A stretch of 64,000 nt of DNA, from contig NC_079217.1 in NCBI RefSeq assembly GCF_029633865.1, positions 60,814,614 through 60,878,613 of the forward strand, given 5' to 3'. The position numbers and the translations under genes were made by a program. Positions 9,283 through 20,500 of the stretch are shown here, one piece after another; the stretch's first letter is position 1, and every line of letters starts with the position of its first letter. This DNA is from Lampris incognitus. Taxonomy: Eukaryota > Chordata > Actinopteri > Lampriformes > Lampridae. The notes beneath the pieces are model-generated. The model was not told where the DNA came from, did not search any database, and worked only from the letters and a program-made list of their open reading frames with translations.

Positions 9283-10625
9283 TGCTTTCTCTAAATCCAC
9301 AAAGACACAATGTAACTTCTTTTGGGCCTTCTCTATACTTCTCCATCAACATTGTCAAAGCAAACATCACATCTGTGGTGCTCTTTCCTGGCATGAAACC
9401 ATACTGCTGCTGCCTAATCGCCACTCCTCCTTTTAACCTAGCTTCTATTACGCTTTCCCATACCTTCATGCTGTGGCCGATCAACTTTATACCCCTGTAG
9501 TTACTACAGTTCAGCACATCACCCTGATTCTTCAAAATCGGTACCAGTACATTTCTCCACTCCTCAGGCATCCTCTCACTTTCCAAGATTGTGTTAAACA
9601 ATCTAGTTAAAAACTCCACTGCCATCTCTCCTAAACATCTCCATGCCTCCACAGGTATGTCATCAGGACCAGCCGCCTTTCCACTCTTCATAGCTGCCCT
9701 CACTTCCTCCTTGCTAATTCACTGCACTTCTTGATTCGCTATCCCCACATCATCCAACCTTCTCTCTCTCTCTCATTTTCTTCATTCATCAACCCCTCAA
9801 AGTACTCCTTCCACCTTCTCAACATACTCTCCTTGCTTGTCAGCATATTTCCATCTCTATCCTTCATCGCCCTAACCTGCTGCACATCCTTCCCAGCTCG
9901 GTCCCTCTGTCTAGCCAATCGGTACAAGTCCTTTTCTCCTTCCTTGGTGTCCAACCTCTCATACAACTTGCCATAGGCCTTTTCCTTAGCCTTCACCACT
10001 TCTCTCTCCGCCTTACACCACATCTCCTTGTATTCCTGTCTACTTTCTATCCCAGTTCTTCCTCACCACCCTCTCCCTCCATATACTTTCCTTTACTTCC
10101 TCATCCCACCACCAAATCCCCTTGTATTCCTTCCTCTGTCCAGATGACACACCAAGTACCTTCCTAGCTGTCTCCCTCACTATTTCTGCAGTAGTTGCCA
10201 AGCCACCTGGCAACTCTTCACTACCACCCAGCACCTATCTTAACTCCTGCCTGAACTCCACACAACAGTCTTCCTTCTTCAACCTCCACTATTTGATCCT
10301 TGGCTCTGCCTTCACTCTCTTCCTCTTCTTGGTCTCCAAAGTTATCCTACAGCCCATCATCCGATGCTGCCTAGCTATGTTCTCCCCTGTCACCACCTTG
10401 CGGTCTCAATCTCTTTTAGATTGCAGCTCCTGCATAAGATATAGTCCAACTGTATGCACCTTTCTTTATTCTTATATGTCACCCTGTGTTCCTCCCTCTT
10501 CTTGAAATATGCATTCGCCACAGCCATTTCCATCCTTTTCGCAAAATCCACCACCATCTGTCTTTTCACATTCCTTTCCTTGACACCATACCTGCCCATC
10601 ACCTCCTCATCCCCTCTGCACATTC
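9283..10625 (-). pseudogene. RTE LINE endonuclease-RT remnant
   Basis: Successive minus-strand frames give, from 10625 leftwards, the endonuclease C-terminus (VVDFAKRMEMAVANAYFKKR, then QLDYILCR), the linker (WWWDEEVKESIW; LYRLARQRDRAGKDVQQVRA) and the N-terminal RT (SGKAAGPDDIPVEAW; NYRGIKLIGHSMKVWE; QQQYGFMPGKSTTDVMFAL). Frameshifts separate these blocks and the endonuclease N-terminus is missing. The order and motifs are those of RTE-clade LINEs. Confidence 0.88.
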
Positions 10626-10850
10626 GCCGTGTCCTGCTTCAGAGTGGCAGTCGAGTCGGAGAGGCTGTCGGCTGCAGACTTGAGGGCAACCACCCGTTTA
10701 GCCAGAGCCTTGCTTTTGGCGTTATTAGTAGTAAGTTTAAGTTCTGTTCTGAGCTGCTCGACCAGGTCCCCAAGTTCAGCAGATTGTGCCTCCGCTTTGC
10801 TGAGTAGTTCAGTCCTCAGCTTGGCGATAGCTTGGAAGATAGCGTCCTAT
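10626..10850 (-). pseudogene. Coiled-coil remnant, possibly LINE ORF1
   Basis: On the minus strand about 70 residues read without a stop and form heptads rich in Leu, Ala, Glu and Lys (AKLRTELLSKAEAQSAELGD; VVALKSAADSLSDSTATLKQ). This resembles the coiled-coil part of LINE ORF1 proteins, but no RNA-binding domain follows. It abuts the RTE endonuclease. The family is not identified. Confidence 0.4.
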
Positions 10851-12685
10851 CCGGATCTCCGGTTAGGTTCAGCATTAGTATCTGGGCTAGCCCTGGAGTC
10901 AGCATGTGTGTCAGGCATTTATCGAGCATTTTTCTATATTCTTTGCTGGTGGAGAATCAAAATATCAGACCCAGTGCAGTCTTGGCTTCACTGTTGAGTG
11001 TTTTGGATAATCTTAACACTAAACAGCTGCTTTCCTATGAAATCAAAGTTCTAGTGGGGAGTTCAGTAAAAACATGTCCTCACATTGCACCGCTCAGACC
11101 GGAAATCTCCTTAGTACAACTTTTGTGTTTATCATTTCCAGCGATGTTTCAATGGGAAATCCTGTCTCTGAGAAAGTACTCATGAGATGATGGATCGAGT
11201 TAGCTGAATCTGGAAAGATATATGATGGCTTTGGCATGAATTTATTTCACTTTTGAATGTTTTTAGTTCACAGCTGCGCCGCACTCACGCTGACATTTGA
11301 CCCCGGGGCAGTAAACTGTTATCATGGGGACCCGGAAATGTAAAGAAAGGAATAATAATCGTTAAAGATAACACATATTATACAGTTCAAATGTGTGTCA
11401 TATTCTAAAAGAGTTCACACAACCAGGCGTCTTCCAGTGGCTTGTTGCGTTGGACGGCACTTGGCCCATCTCTGTCATGAGCGCCGTCTTGGGCTCGCTT
11501 TAATGAAATGCGTCCACTGGCCCTCCCTGCAGATGTTTCCCGGCAGTCCACTCAGCGAGTAGCCTTTTCCTGTGTGTGAATCTCAATCTGATTGGTTGGC
11601 TGAAAGACGGAACTGGGAAGCAAGCCCTAAGGCGTAAGGCCAGACCACTTCCTGTCAGTGGCACTTCCTGTGTGCTGAGGGCCGCCATGGACGCAGAGGG
11701 TGACTCCAGCTGTGTCAATGTTGGGTCAGTCAGAACTGTATACATGTGCGTGTGTTTTCTTGGTCAGCAAAGTGAGGACATTTTGTTCAGTTCTTACTTC
11801 TTTAAGGGTCTATCTTAGGGTAAGGCCTTGGGTTTATGGTGAAGGTGAGCAGCAGGATCAGGTTAGGGCCAGGGTAAGGGTTGAGGCTAGGAATGTAGTT
11901 CTGATGTTTAAGGCTAGGGTTAAGGGCTATGGAAGGAATGTAGTAAAATAAGGGCCATCACGAGTACATCACAAGTGTGTGTGTGTGTGTGTGTTGGGGG
12001 GGGGGGGAGTCTGGAGATCTTGAACGTTAAAACAGATGTTGGAATAGATCACTTCGAAATGTGACTGATCGATGTTGGGAAACTGGACCACTGGGTCACT
12101 GCACATTCAGGTGGTCGCGTATGGAGGAAAGAGACCGAATAGAGGGCAGCGAGTGTAAGATTTAAGTAGTTTGCATAAAATAGCCTATCTAAAAAAATAA
12201 AATTAAAATAAAACAAACTGAGCTATGCAGTACTGTTTAAGGCTAGGTAGCCAGTTCCAGCTAGCTGCCTTCTGCTTGTGTATGTGTGTGTGTAAATGAC
12301 GGGTTATGGCTTGAGTTTGTATTAGCTATCAGCTGAAGACTCACACTGCGGGATGGTATACAGATGGGATAGGATGCACGTGTCTCACCCGCAGCCTCGG
12401 TATCTCAGGGGAAAGGTGCCTCACGCGCCAACCTCGGTGAAAAATGAACACCATCGGCCTCCCGATTTCTCATATGAGAAAGACCACGTCAGTTCTCCGA
12501 TCCATCCGTTCTTTCTCCAGTCCCATTTAAACCAGTTCAGACGTCGCACACAGGGCAGCCGTCCATCACCAGATAAACACGCAGGTCAGAGACTCGATTC
12601 CTGTAAATCCGCATGCCGTCGGACTCGCACGCAAGGACATGGCGAGAACATGCAAACGGTTTGAAAGAAGGTTGTTTCTGCCTCT
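10851..12685. other. Intergenic, no gene recognised
   Basis: About 1.8 kb without a supportable gene. It holds a GGGTTAGGG-like degenerate stretch (about 11816-11950), a (GT)n tract with a G-run (about 11970-12010), and a weak piece resembling the tRNA-derived SINE body (about 12540-12660). Confidence 0.5.
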
Positions 12686-13167
12686 TGCCTATGTAGTCGG
12701 CCGACTACCCCGCTCTTCCGAGCTGCCCCGGTCTCTGCTCCGACCCCCCCCCCCCCGCCAATCCGGGGAGGGCTGCAGACTACCACATGTCTCCTCCGAC
12801 ACATGTGGAGTCACCGGCCGCTTCTTTTCACCTGACAGTGAGGAGTTTCATCCGTTTCCACTGTGGTGACCCCCTAATGGGAACAGCCGAAAGTAGTAGT
12901 AGTAATGAGGGGTTTCACCAGGGGGACGTAGCGCGTGGGAGGATCACGCTATTCCCCCCTCCCCCCCTGAACAAGCGCCCCAACCGACCAGAGGAGGCGC
13001 TAGTGCAGCGACCAGGACACATACCCACATCCGGCTTCCCACCCGCAGACAGGGCCAATTGTGTCTGTAGGGACGCCCGACCAAGCCGGAGGTAACACGG
13101 GGATTCGAACCGGTGACCCCACGTTGGTACGCAACGGAATAGACCCCTACGCCACCCGGACGCCCCC
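12686..13167 (-). repeat. tRNA-derived SINE (GGCGTAGCGGTC type), copy 2
   Basis: Same family as 5706-6160. The minus-strand head is GGGCGTCCGGGTGGCGTAGG with a B-box GGTTCGAATCCC near 13105. It is interrupted at 12851-12905 by a 55-bp RTE 3' end. Confidence 0.85.
12851..12905 (+). mobile_element. 55-bp severely 5'-truncated RTE insertion
   Basis: The piece matches the terminal RTE 3' UTR (GACCCCCTAATGGGAACAGC followed by a GTA-type microsatellite). It is flanked by near-identical copies of the SINE sequence TGAGGAGTTTCA / TGAGGGGTTTCA (12839-12850 and 12906-12917), so it is a bona fide tiny target-primed insertion rather than a decay product. Confidence 0.75.
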
Positions 13168-13179
13168 AAAGACGTGTTT

Positions 13180-14062
13180 TATTGAGAGAGTATAGCGGAC
13201 TTGACTGTGAGCGGTCGCGGGAAGTTCACGATGGCGTCCACCTTTGACGGGAGGGGGGACCGTCCCGTCTTTGGTGACTCGGTGTCCGAGGAGCTCGATG
13301 GTGGTCAGCCCGAACTGGCACTTGGCTGGACTGACGATCAGCCCGTGCTGGCTGAGCCGCTCGAAAGGAGTCCGGAGGTGGGACAGGTGTTCCGCTTTGG
13401 AGGTGCTGGCGACGAGGATGTCGCGTAGATGGACGCAAAACGAAAGGCGGGTCCCGTAGCACCGAATCCACGAGGCGCTGGAATGTCTGCGCGGCATCTT
13501 TAAGGCCGAGCGGCATGCGCAGGAACTCCAACAGTCCAAATGGGGTGAGCGCCGCCGTTGTGGGGACATCCGGCGGTTGTACGGGCACCTGATGGTATAC
13601 ACGGACGAGGTCCACTTTGGAAAAGATGACTTTTCCATCCAGGTGGGTGGAAAAATCCTGAATGCGTGGGACAGGGTAGCGATCCGGTTTCGTTGCAGGG
13701 GCGGATCTACGGGGTGGCAAGGGGTGGCAGCTGCCACCTCTGGGACACAGTCTTGCCACCCCATTTATAAATCAGATAATATGTTTTTAAAGTATATTTT
13801 ATGTACATGCATGGTGAAGGTCAATGAGACCCGCACCAAACTCATCTCGAACAGATTTAGAATCCCCCCTCCCCCTCACAGGCGCGGATCTACAGGGTGG
13901 CAAGGGGGGCAGCTGCCACCTCTGGGACACAGTCTTGCCACCCCTTTGCCACCCCAGGAAAAAAATCTCTAGATCCACCACTGTTTCGTTGTACTGTTGA
14001 GTCGTGTGGTAATCACCGCACGGACGCCACCTGATGAATGGGCCTGATGAATTTTCCTTTAA
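13180..14062 (-). pseudogene. Ty3/Gypsy reverse transcriptase remnant
   Basis: Read on the minus strand across the small hAT insertion, the protein runs [64 protein letters not shown], then in another frame [20 protein letters not shown] and [12 protein letters not shown]. These are RT fingers and palm motifs of a chromovirus-like Gypsy. The catalytic YLDD box is damaged (HLRD) and at least one frameshift is present. Protease, RNase H and integrase are absent. Confidence 0.85.
13696..13983. mobile_element. 288-bp hAT non-autonomous element in Gypsy RT
   Basis: The ends are CAGGGGCGGATCTA and, on the other strand, CAGTGGTGGATCTA. A perfect 8-bp target duplication TTTCGTTG lies at 13688-13695 and 13984-13991, the hAT signature. 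Within it, a segment of about 75 bp (GGATCTAC...TCTTGCCACCCC) occurs twice, at 13701 and 13885, so the left end has been duplicated. Removing the element restores the Gypsy reading through TTKPDRY. Confidence 0.88.
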
Positions 14063-14370
14063 CTTGAACCCGTAACCTCGGACTGATGGGACTGTCTGTC
14101 CACATGAGTCAGTTGTGGCATCCATGAATTAATTAACCTGAATCGATCCATACAACACACAATACAGTTCAAACACAGTTCAGCCAGACACCGTCTGGCA
14201 ACACACTGTTCATTTATTTTACGACAATTTGAAATACTAAAGATGGCGGCACCAACTGCGTAAAACCATGCCACGTCACGCTGACAGCAAAACTGGCCAA
14301 TCAAAGCAACCGTCATCTGCATATCATAAAGAAAACCCGCCAGTCACGTGTTCAGGTTCGGTACAGCCGC
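14063..14370. other. No recognised feature
   Basis: About 300 bp between the Gypsy RT and the L1 3' end. No gene or repeat end is recognised. Confidence 0.4.
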
Positions 14371-14808
14371 AGTTGTGTTATTTACCACAGATCACGTTTT
14401 AGAAATTTGGACAAAGTTACTAATTCTGTTTTAAAGGCTGCTAAACAGGGATGCGTTTTGCAATATTTACATTTGTGTATGAAATATTTTGCCAAAATAA
14501 TCACATTATTCAACAAGGATTCTATATTTCTATCCTCCATAAACACTCCAAATTTGACACTTACTAGTAGAAATGGCGGTAAAGCACTAATGCTCGACTC
14601 CATCCATACATACAAATTATACCAAAACTTATAAGTAATGTTACAGTGGAAAAATACATGATCCGTTGTTTCTATGTCTGTCTTGCAGAGTTGGCAGAAA
14701 TTACAGACTACATTAAACTTTAATCTTAAATATCAATTATCTTGAAGTGAACCTCTTTGGCTTTGGGAGGAATAGGGAATGAAATGTATCTTTTTCTAAT
14801 TTTATGGG
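14371..14808 (-). pseudogene. L1-type LINE (copy 1), ORF2 C-terminus and 3' end
   Basis: The minus-strand frame contains NNVIILAKYFIHKCKYCKTH and the downstream AAFKTELVTLSKFLKR, the C-terminal segment of fish L1 ORF2 (after the CxxC/H-box). It is the 3' continuation of the ORF2 that resumes at 17588. The Gypsy element between them is flanked by ATGGG (14804-14808 and 17588-17592). Confidence 0.8.
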
Positions 14809-15005
14809 TGTTTCGTGTTCTCATGAATGATGTAGGGTTATTAACCAACACGATGAAGATGCAATAAGACGACATACGTGTAGCTGGCATCCAGCACTAT
14901 CGCTTCGCCGGCCCTCACCCGGTAACCTGTATAGCTGAGTGTTCCTCAGTACGGTGTCTGCAGTGGCTCAATAAACATCAGCAATAACACAGTCACTGAT
15001 CTACA
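14809..15005 (-). repeat. 3' LTR of the Gypsy element
   Basis: 197 bp. It shares with 17372-17587 the blocks ATGCAATAAGACGACATAC, GTAGCTGGCATCCAGCACTA and GTGTCTGCAGTGGCTCAATA. It is about 20 bp shorter because of a small internal deletion. Confidence 0.9.
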
Positions 15006-15351
15006 CCCTCTTTCTTAGCTCGTGCTCATACCATAACAAAACCATGTTGTCAATTATCAATACTTGCTGAATAACATATATTGAACAAACCTTCAAATAA
15101 CATACATTAAATAACTGTTCAATAATCACAGAGTGAGAATTATCAAATGCAAAGAAAACAATTTGCCCTTAATGAATAATATGAAAATAGTTGTCTTAGC
15201 AAAGCATATAGTTATACTTTAACACAAAATGAGGTCATTTATATGTAAAGAAACCTGAAACGAAACCCAAAGACCTCAATGTCAGCTCTTAGCAAATCAG
15301 AGAATTAACTTAAATGACATAACCTTCAAAATTTTGAGCTGACAAATTGAC

Positions 15352-16731
15352 TCAATCTTTATACTTAGGATTTGGCTTGCTGACACGACCGTAGTGTGTG
15401 GTGTACAGACCTCCAGTTGTCTTAGCAGGTAGCACAGCTGTAGGTGTTTTCATATGTGACTGTTCAGTGTCCAGCGAGTTGTGTGACACTTTTGTCGGAG
15501 TGTGCTGGTTGTTAAGTTCATGTCCACTGTCCTGACATTCACTGTCGTCTGGGTAGTGCTGTGCTGGAGCAGGCTCGACAGCCGGCAGAATGTGGCGCCT
15601 ATTTCCCCTGTACAGCTTTCCTTCTGAGTGAATGAGATAGGATCTGGGCTCCTTGCAGATCTCCTTTACCATGCCTGTTCGATTGTAGCCTTGAGGGGTC
15701 TGCATTCTGATAACTTGTCCTTCCATCAATGGTTGAAGAGGTCGGCTTGTTCTGTCATAGTACAGCTTCTGTGTCAGTCTTTTGTTAAGAAGCTGAGCCT
15801 TTACCTCCAGTGGCTTGTACACCTCTGGTTCAAGCAGCTTTCTTGAGACTGCCAAAGTGGTGCGTGTTTGCCTTGACATCAGTCTTTGTGCAGGGGATCC
15901 AAGTTTTGTGTCACGTGGTACATTTCTGAGATTTAACATATTGAGAAAGACATCACTTCCATCTCTATGAGACTTTTCCATGAGCTGTTTTGCACCGCGA
16001 ACAGTCCTCTCAGCTAAACCATTAGATTGAGGATACTCTGGGCTGCTCGTGACATGAGTGAAGTCCCAATGTGCAGCAAAGTCCTTAAAGCGCTGACTTG
16101 TGAACTGTCTACCATTGTCAGTTATGAGTGTGCGTGGTGCCCCATGAACTGAGAAATGTCTTTTGAGTTTGGTGATAACTGTTGCCGATGTACCATCACG
16201 GAGCAGATCAATCTCATACCAGCCTGAATATGAGTCTACCAAAACTAGGTACAGCTGATTACGCCACTCAAAGATGTCTGTTGCTACAGTGGACCAGGGA
16301 AGATCTGGCACCGGGTGCAGCTGGAGTGGTTCTTTCTGCCGCTGTGGTTTTGTGCTGTTACACACCGAGCATGACCATATTTCTTTGTCGATGTCATCTG
16401 TCATTGTAAGCCAGAAAACAATCCCCCTTGCTCTCCTGAATTTTACCTTGTTGTGGCCCTGTTGTACAGATCTACAACATCCTTTAAAGTGATTCCATTT
16501 GTTACAGGCGTTGCACTGTTGACCAAAAGCTGGGCATTTGTCGCTCCTGGCCGCATGACTGCCTCCACAGTTGTTGCAGTTGTCAATGCTCTGTTTGACA
16601 TATTTTTCTGATTGATTGTCCACTTTGTCTCTATCATGCTTTTTTATTCTCGTGAATTTAGGTTGGACTGCATCAACATTTGCAGCATAACGCTGTTGTG
16701 AGGCTAGTGTCTTGCTGTGCTCTTCCGTCAT
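15352..16731 (-). CDS. Gypsy Gag nucleocapsid-integrase fusion frame (459 aa)
   Basis: A single uninterrupted frame. Residues about 52-66 and 73-86 are two CCHC-type zinc knuckles (the second is C-x2-C-x4-H-x4-C), the Gag nucleocapsid. From residue about 92 the protein is integrase: GHNKVKFRRARGIVFW (the second half of the HHCC zinc domain; the first His is replaced), CSVC at 121-124, then the catalytic core with D152, D205 and E241 in DD35E spacing. A C-terminal domain (EGQVIRMQTPQGYNRTGMVK) and a low-complexity tail follow. Protease, RT and RNase H, normally about 800 residues between these parts, are missing without loss of frame. The ATG used is internal to Gag; the true upstream Gag is in another frame. 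Whether any product is made is unknown. Confidence 0.8.
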   Translation of the reverse strand: MTEEHSKTLASQQRYAANVDAVQPKFTRIKKHDRDKVDNQSEKYVKQSIDNCNNCGGSHAARSDKCPAFGQQCNACNKWNHFKGCCRSVQQGHNKVKFRRARGIVFWLTMTDDIDKEIWSCSVCNSTKPQRQKEPLQLHPVPDLPWSTVATDIFEWRNQLYLVLVDSYSGWYEIDLLRDGTSATVITKLKRHFSVHGAPRTLITDNGRQFTSQRFKDFAAHWDFTHVTSSPEYPQSNGLAERTVRGAKQLMEKSHRDGSDVFLNMLNLRNVPRDTKLGSPAQRLMSRQTRTTLAVSRKLLEPEVYKPLEVKAQLLNKRLTQKLYYDRTSRPLQPLMEGQVIRMQTPQGYNRTGMVKEICKEPRSYLIHSEGKLYRGNRRHILPAVEPAPAQHYPDDSECQDSGHELNNQHTPTKVSHNSLDTEQSHMKTPTAVLPAKTTGGLYTTHYGRVSKPNPKYKD

Positions 16732-17256
16732 CTCGTGTATTTGACAGAGACTGCTCTGGCTAGCGTCAAGTCACTCTCACGCAATAGCACTTTCCTCAGA
16801 TTGTCATTATTTATGCCACAGACAAATCTGTCCCGAACGAGCTCTTCACATAGATCTCCAAAGTTACAGCTTTTAACTTTTATTCTCAAGTCACTGACAT
16901 ATGATTCGATGGACTCACCAGCCCTCTGATTGCGTATGTTGAACTTGTGTCTTTCCATTGTAATGTTGGACCGTGGGCTGCATATCTCACCAAAACTTTC
17001 TTGTCAGGCGTTCGGGATCCTCCTTGGATTCAGCGGGAACGAGGACTTGTCCTCCCTCGCCGGGTGCTCTCACTTGTGCTGCATACACCAAAGACCATTT
17101 GCGTCCTATTGGCCTCCGGTCCTGCTAAGTTGAGGAGGACGTATGCACGGCACGGGTGCGGGCTGGCTTGTCATATTCCTGTTCGAAGATCCGCCAGTTT
17201 TCACTGATGTCACCATCAAAGACGAGAGGGTGGGGCCGCCGAAACCCGTCCGCCAT
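16732..17256 (-). pseudogene. Gypsy Gag N-terminal part, frameshifted
   Basis: Translation from the ATG at 17256 begins MADGFRRPHPLVFDGDISEN, a Gag matrix/capsid-like start. Later segments (16728-16958) read SIESYVSDLRIKVKSCNFGD and FVCGINNDNLRKVLLRESDL, the capsid C-terminal region. At least two frame changes, one near 16735, separate it from the nucleocapsid-integrase frame. Confidence 0.7.
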
Positions 17257-17371
17257 GTTGGCTGATTAGCTCCGCAGGCTAGGTGGCTCCGTTGTCCTCG
17301 CTAGAAAACATAAAAAGTATCGGCCGGAAAAATGTGCGGGAAAGCTCCAAAATCTTCCGCTTCTGACACCA

Positions 17372-17587
17372 CGTTTAGTGTTCTCATGAATGACGCAGGG
17401 TTAGTACTCATAACCTGGTTTATTACCCAACACGACGACGATGCAATAAGACGACATACGGGTAGCTGGCATCCAGCACTATCACCACGCGGGCCCCCAC
17501 CCGGTAACCTGTATAACTAATTGTTCCACAGTACGGTGTCTGCAGTGGCTCAATAAACATCAGCAATAACACAGTGACTGGTCTACA
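17372..17587 (-). repeat. 5' LTR of the Gypsy element
   Basis: 216 bp, matching 14809-15005. It contains CAATAAACATCAGCAATAAC near its outer end. The neighbouring internal sequence holds the tRNA-Leu primer binding site. Confidence 0.9.
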
Positions 17588-20500
17588 ATGGGCATTCAAA
17601 TTTGAGTACATGTCTAAAGTATAATTTCTTCTTAAAGGGTCAGGATAGCATATCTTCAACAGAGAGTTTCTGATAAAGAGATTATTGCAGGTTCTGTCGA
17701 CAAATTTTAAGTTGTCAATCATTAAGGGGCGACGCATGAGGCTGACAGAAGAGTAGATAAGACACTGTGAAACCATCATCTTAAGTTGTATAGCGATCGC
17801 ACCTATTACCATGTCATAGACCTTTACACAGGAGGATAAACTATATTTCAAACACAAATCATAATTCAATAGATGGCCTCTGTCATCCATGATGTGTGTA
17901 ATGGACCAAATATCCTTCTTCCACCACAATTTTCCCTTGAACAGAACACATATATTATTCCAAACTGGAACTGCGTGGGGGGGGGGTTAAAGTTGTGTTT
18001 AAACAAGAGTTTCCAATATGGCAAAACTTGTTTATGAAAGGCGGATAAATGTAATGGTATCGTGGACAGTTCCAAATCTAAGTTCCACAGAAAGGCCATC
18101 CCTCCCAACTTTTTAAAGATTGCATTAGGAATGGCATGCCAAAACACAGTCTCATCCATGTCAAAGGCTTTTAGCTACTTCAGTTTAATCATACCATTCA
18201 TAATGCCAAAATCAATGGCATTCAGCCCCCCGTTTTTATCACTTTTCAAGTGGTCACTTTTCCTGATATAATGACACCTGTATTTCCAAATAAAATTGAG
18301 ATTAGTTTGGATTATGGATTTAATCATTCTTGATGAAATAGCCAATGAGTAAGCAGGATAAATAAATCTAGAGAGACTCTACCATCTTAGTGAGAAGAAT
18401 CCTCCCAAACAGAGTAATGTCCCTCTGTAACCAGCTGTTTAATATAGCTTTACACTTTGTAATATTATTCTGAACATTCGTCTCTTCTCTTAATTCAAGG
18501 TTTTTACTTAAGTTAATTCCTAAATGTTTAACCTCAGTTTTAACAGAGACACCAAATAAAGAGCTAGAATGAAGCTCATGCATCGCCAGAAGTTCACATT
18601 TGCTTATATTCGGAGTCAAAACTGATGCTGTAGTAAAGAGATCAACTGATTTAAGGGCCATGAGGATCTGGGGGGCATTTTTTAAGAAAAGTGTGGTGTC
18701 ATCCGCAAGTTGGCTTATCAATAACTTGTTGCCCAAGGCCTCTAGGCCCTCAATGTTATCATTTTTAATTAGAATGGAAAGGAATTCTGCTACAACAATG
18801 AATAACAGTGGGGAGCTGCCACAGCCTTGTCTAATGCCTCTCTTAACACCAAATCTTGGGCAGGTACCACCAGGTAAGGACATGCAATTGTTTATATCCT
18901 TGTATAACATGCTTTATCACACCAACAAACCTTTCTCCAAAACAAAAATGATGTAGGGCTTGTAAGATGAAAGGCCGCTCAACAGATTCAAAGCTTTATG
19001 AAAATCTAGAAACAGTAAGAATCCATCATCTTCAACTAAATCACTGTAATCTAGTAGGTCCAGAACCAGACAGATGTTATTGTGAATAGATCTTCCCTTG
19101 ATAAAACCAGACTGTGCTTCACTAATTGTTTGTGTTATACCTTCTTTCAGTCTGGCAGCTAACACTCCTGACAGAATCCTATAGTCTGTATTTAGCAAAG
19201 TGATAGGCCTGAAATTATCCAGAATACCTTTATCTTCCCCCGGTTTAGGGATCAAAATTATTACCCCTTGGTTCATAGTTGGGGTCAGTTCCTGTCTTTC
19301 TATGCAGTCCTTTGTTGCATTTAGTAATAATTCTCTAATATCTGACCAAAAACATTTGAAAAAATTTGTAGTAAGACCATCAGAGCCAGGAGATTTACCT
19401 GTAGCCATTTTTCGTATAACATAATCCAATTCTTCCATAAGAACGTCTGAATCACATAAATCGTTGAAGGGTTGTTCAGTGCTAGGCAGGTGACCTTTAA
19501 CCTTGTCAAAAAAACTGCATAGAACAAGAGTCAGAAAACGAAGAGGAATACAGTGACTTATAGAAATTAAATACCTCATTTGCTATATCCTTTGGCTCAG
19601 AGGATTCAGACCCATTAATAATAAGCTTATTTATTGTGTTTTTTTACCTGTCTTCTTTTTTCAAGTTGAAAGAAGTAAGCCGAATTTCGTTCGCCTTCTT
19701 CCATCCACCTGGGCCGAGATCTCACATATGCTCCTTGGGCTTTTTTTAATGTAAAGCACATCTAACATAGACTGCAAAGTAACAAGATTGTCACTATGTT
19801 CATTACAGTTGTTATTGTCCTGATTATTATAAGTGCACAAGCAGATGTCATTAAGCAATGTACATCCATACTCTCTGTTTTGTCTGCACAGATTTTTACT
19901 AAAGCCAATAGAGTGCTCCCGAGTCTTGTACTTCAGAAACTCCCATTTGCTGCAGTTAGAGTAGAGTTGAACATCACTTTTAATTTCAGAAATCAGTCGT
20001 CTAATATTAGCACAGTATGCCTCATTTTTCTACAGATCATCATTAAACTTCCGATAGCCTTTGGAGTTTAGAGGCTTCATGACTGGATTCAAAACTCCCG
20101 AGACTAAACAACGGTCAGTTAAGGGGGCCTGTGCGATGGCAGAAATAAATGGAGCTCTCTTCACTGCCTCTGTACCAAGCCAAAAATCAATTCTCGACTT
20201 GCTGCTTGCATCAGGTTTAATCCAAGAGAACTGTTTAACGTTGGGATTTAAATTTCTCCAAATATCAAGCAAATTGTTGTCAATGATAAATTGTGAAATA
20301 GCTGGGTTGTAATGAAAATTAGCATAATTGGATGGCCACCTATCAAGCCACTCATCGGGCGCTAAATTAAAGTCGCCACCTACTAACAGATAGTCAGGAG
20401 AGAAGGACGATTTCAATTCAACTATAACCTCCGTGATTTTCTAAAGAAGTTTACTGTTTTCTTTGTTATTATTATACCCATATATTTTGACTAAAATAAC

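Larger units (their letters stand above)
14809..17587 (-). mobile_element. Ty3/Gypsy LTR retrotransposon, internally deleted
   Basis: LTRs are 14809-15005 (3' LTR) and 17372-17587 (5' LTR); on the minus strand they start TGTAGA(T/C)CAGT. The 5-bp target duplication ATGGG is intact on both sides. A primer binding site TGGTGTCAGAAGCGG (complement of tRNA-Leu 3' end) follows the 5' LTR (about 17357-17371), and a polypurine tract AAGAAAGAGGG (15006-15016) abuts the 3' LTR. Only gag and integrase remain; protease, RT and RNase H are gone. It is inserted in L1 copy 1. Confidence 0.92.

Noticed and set aside
11816..11950. Interstitial telomere repeat
   Set aside because: Contains scattered GGGTTAGGG-like words but no run of TTAGGG.
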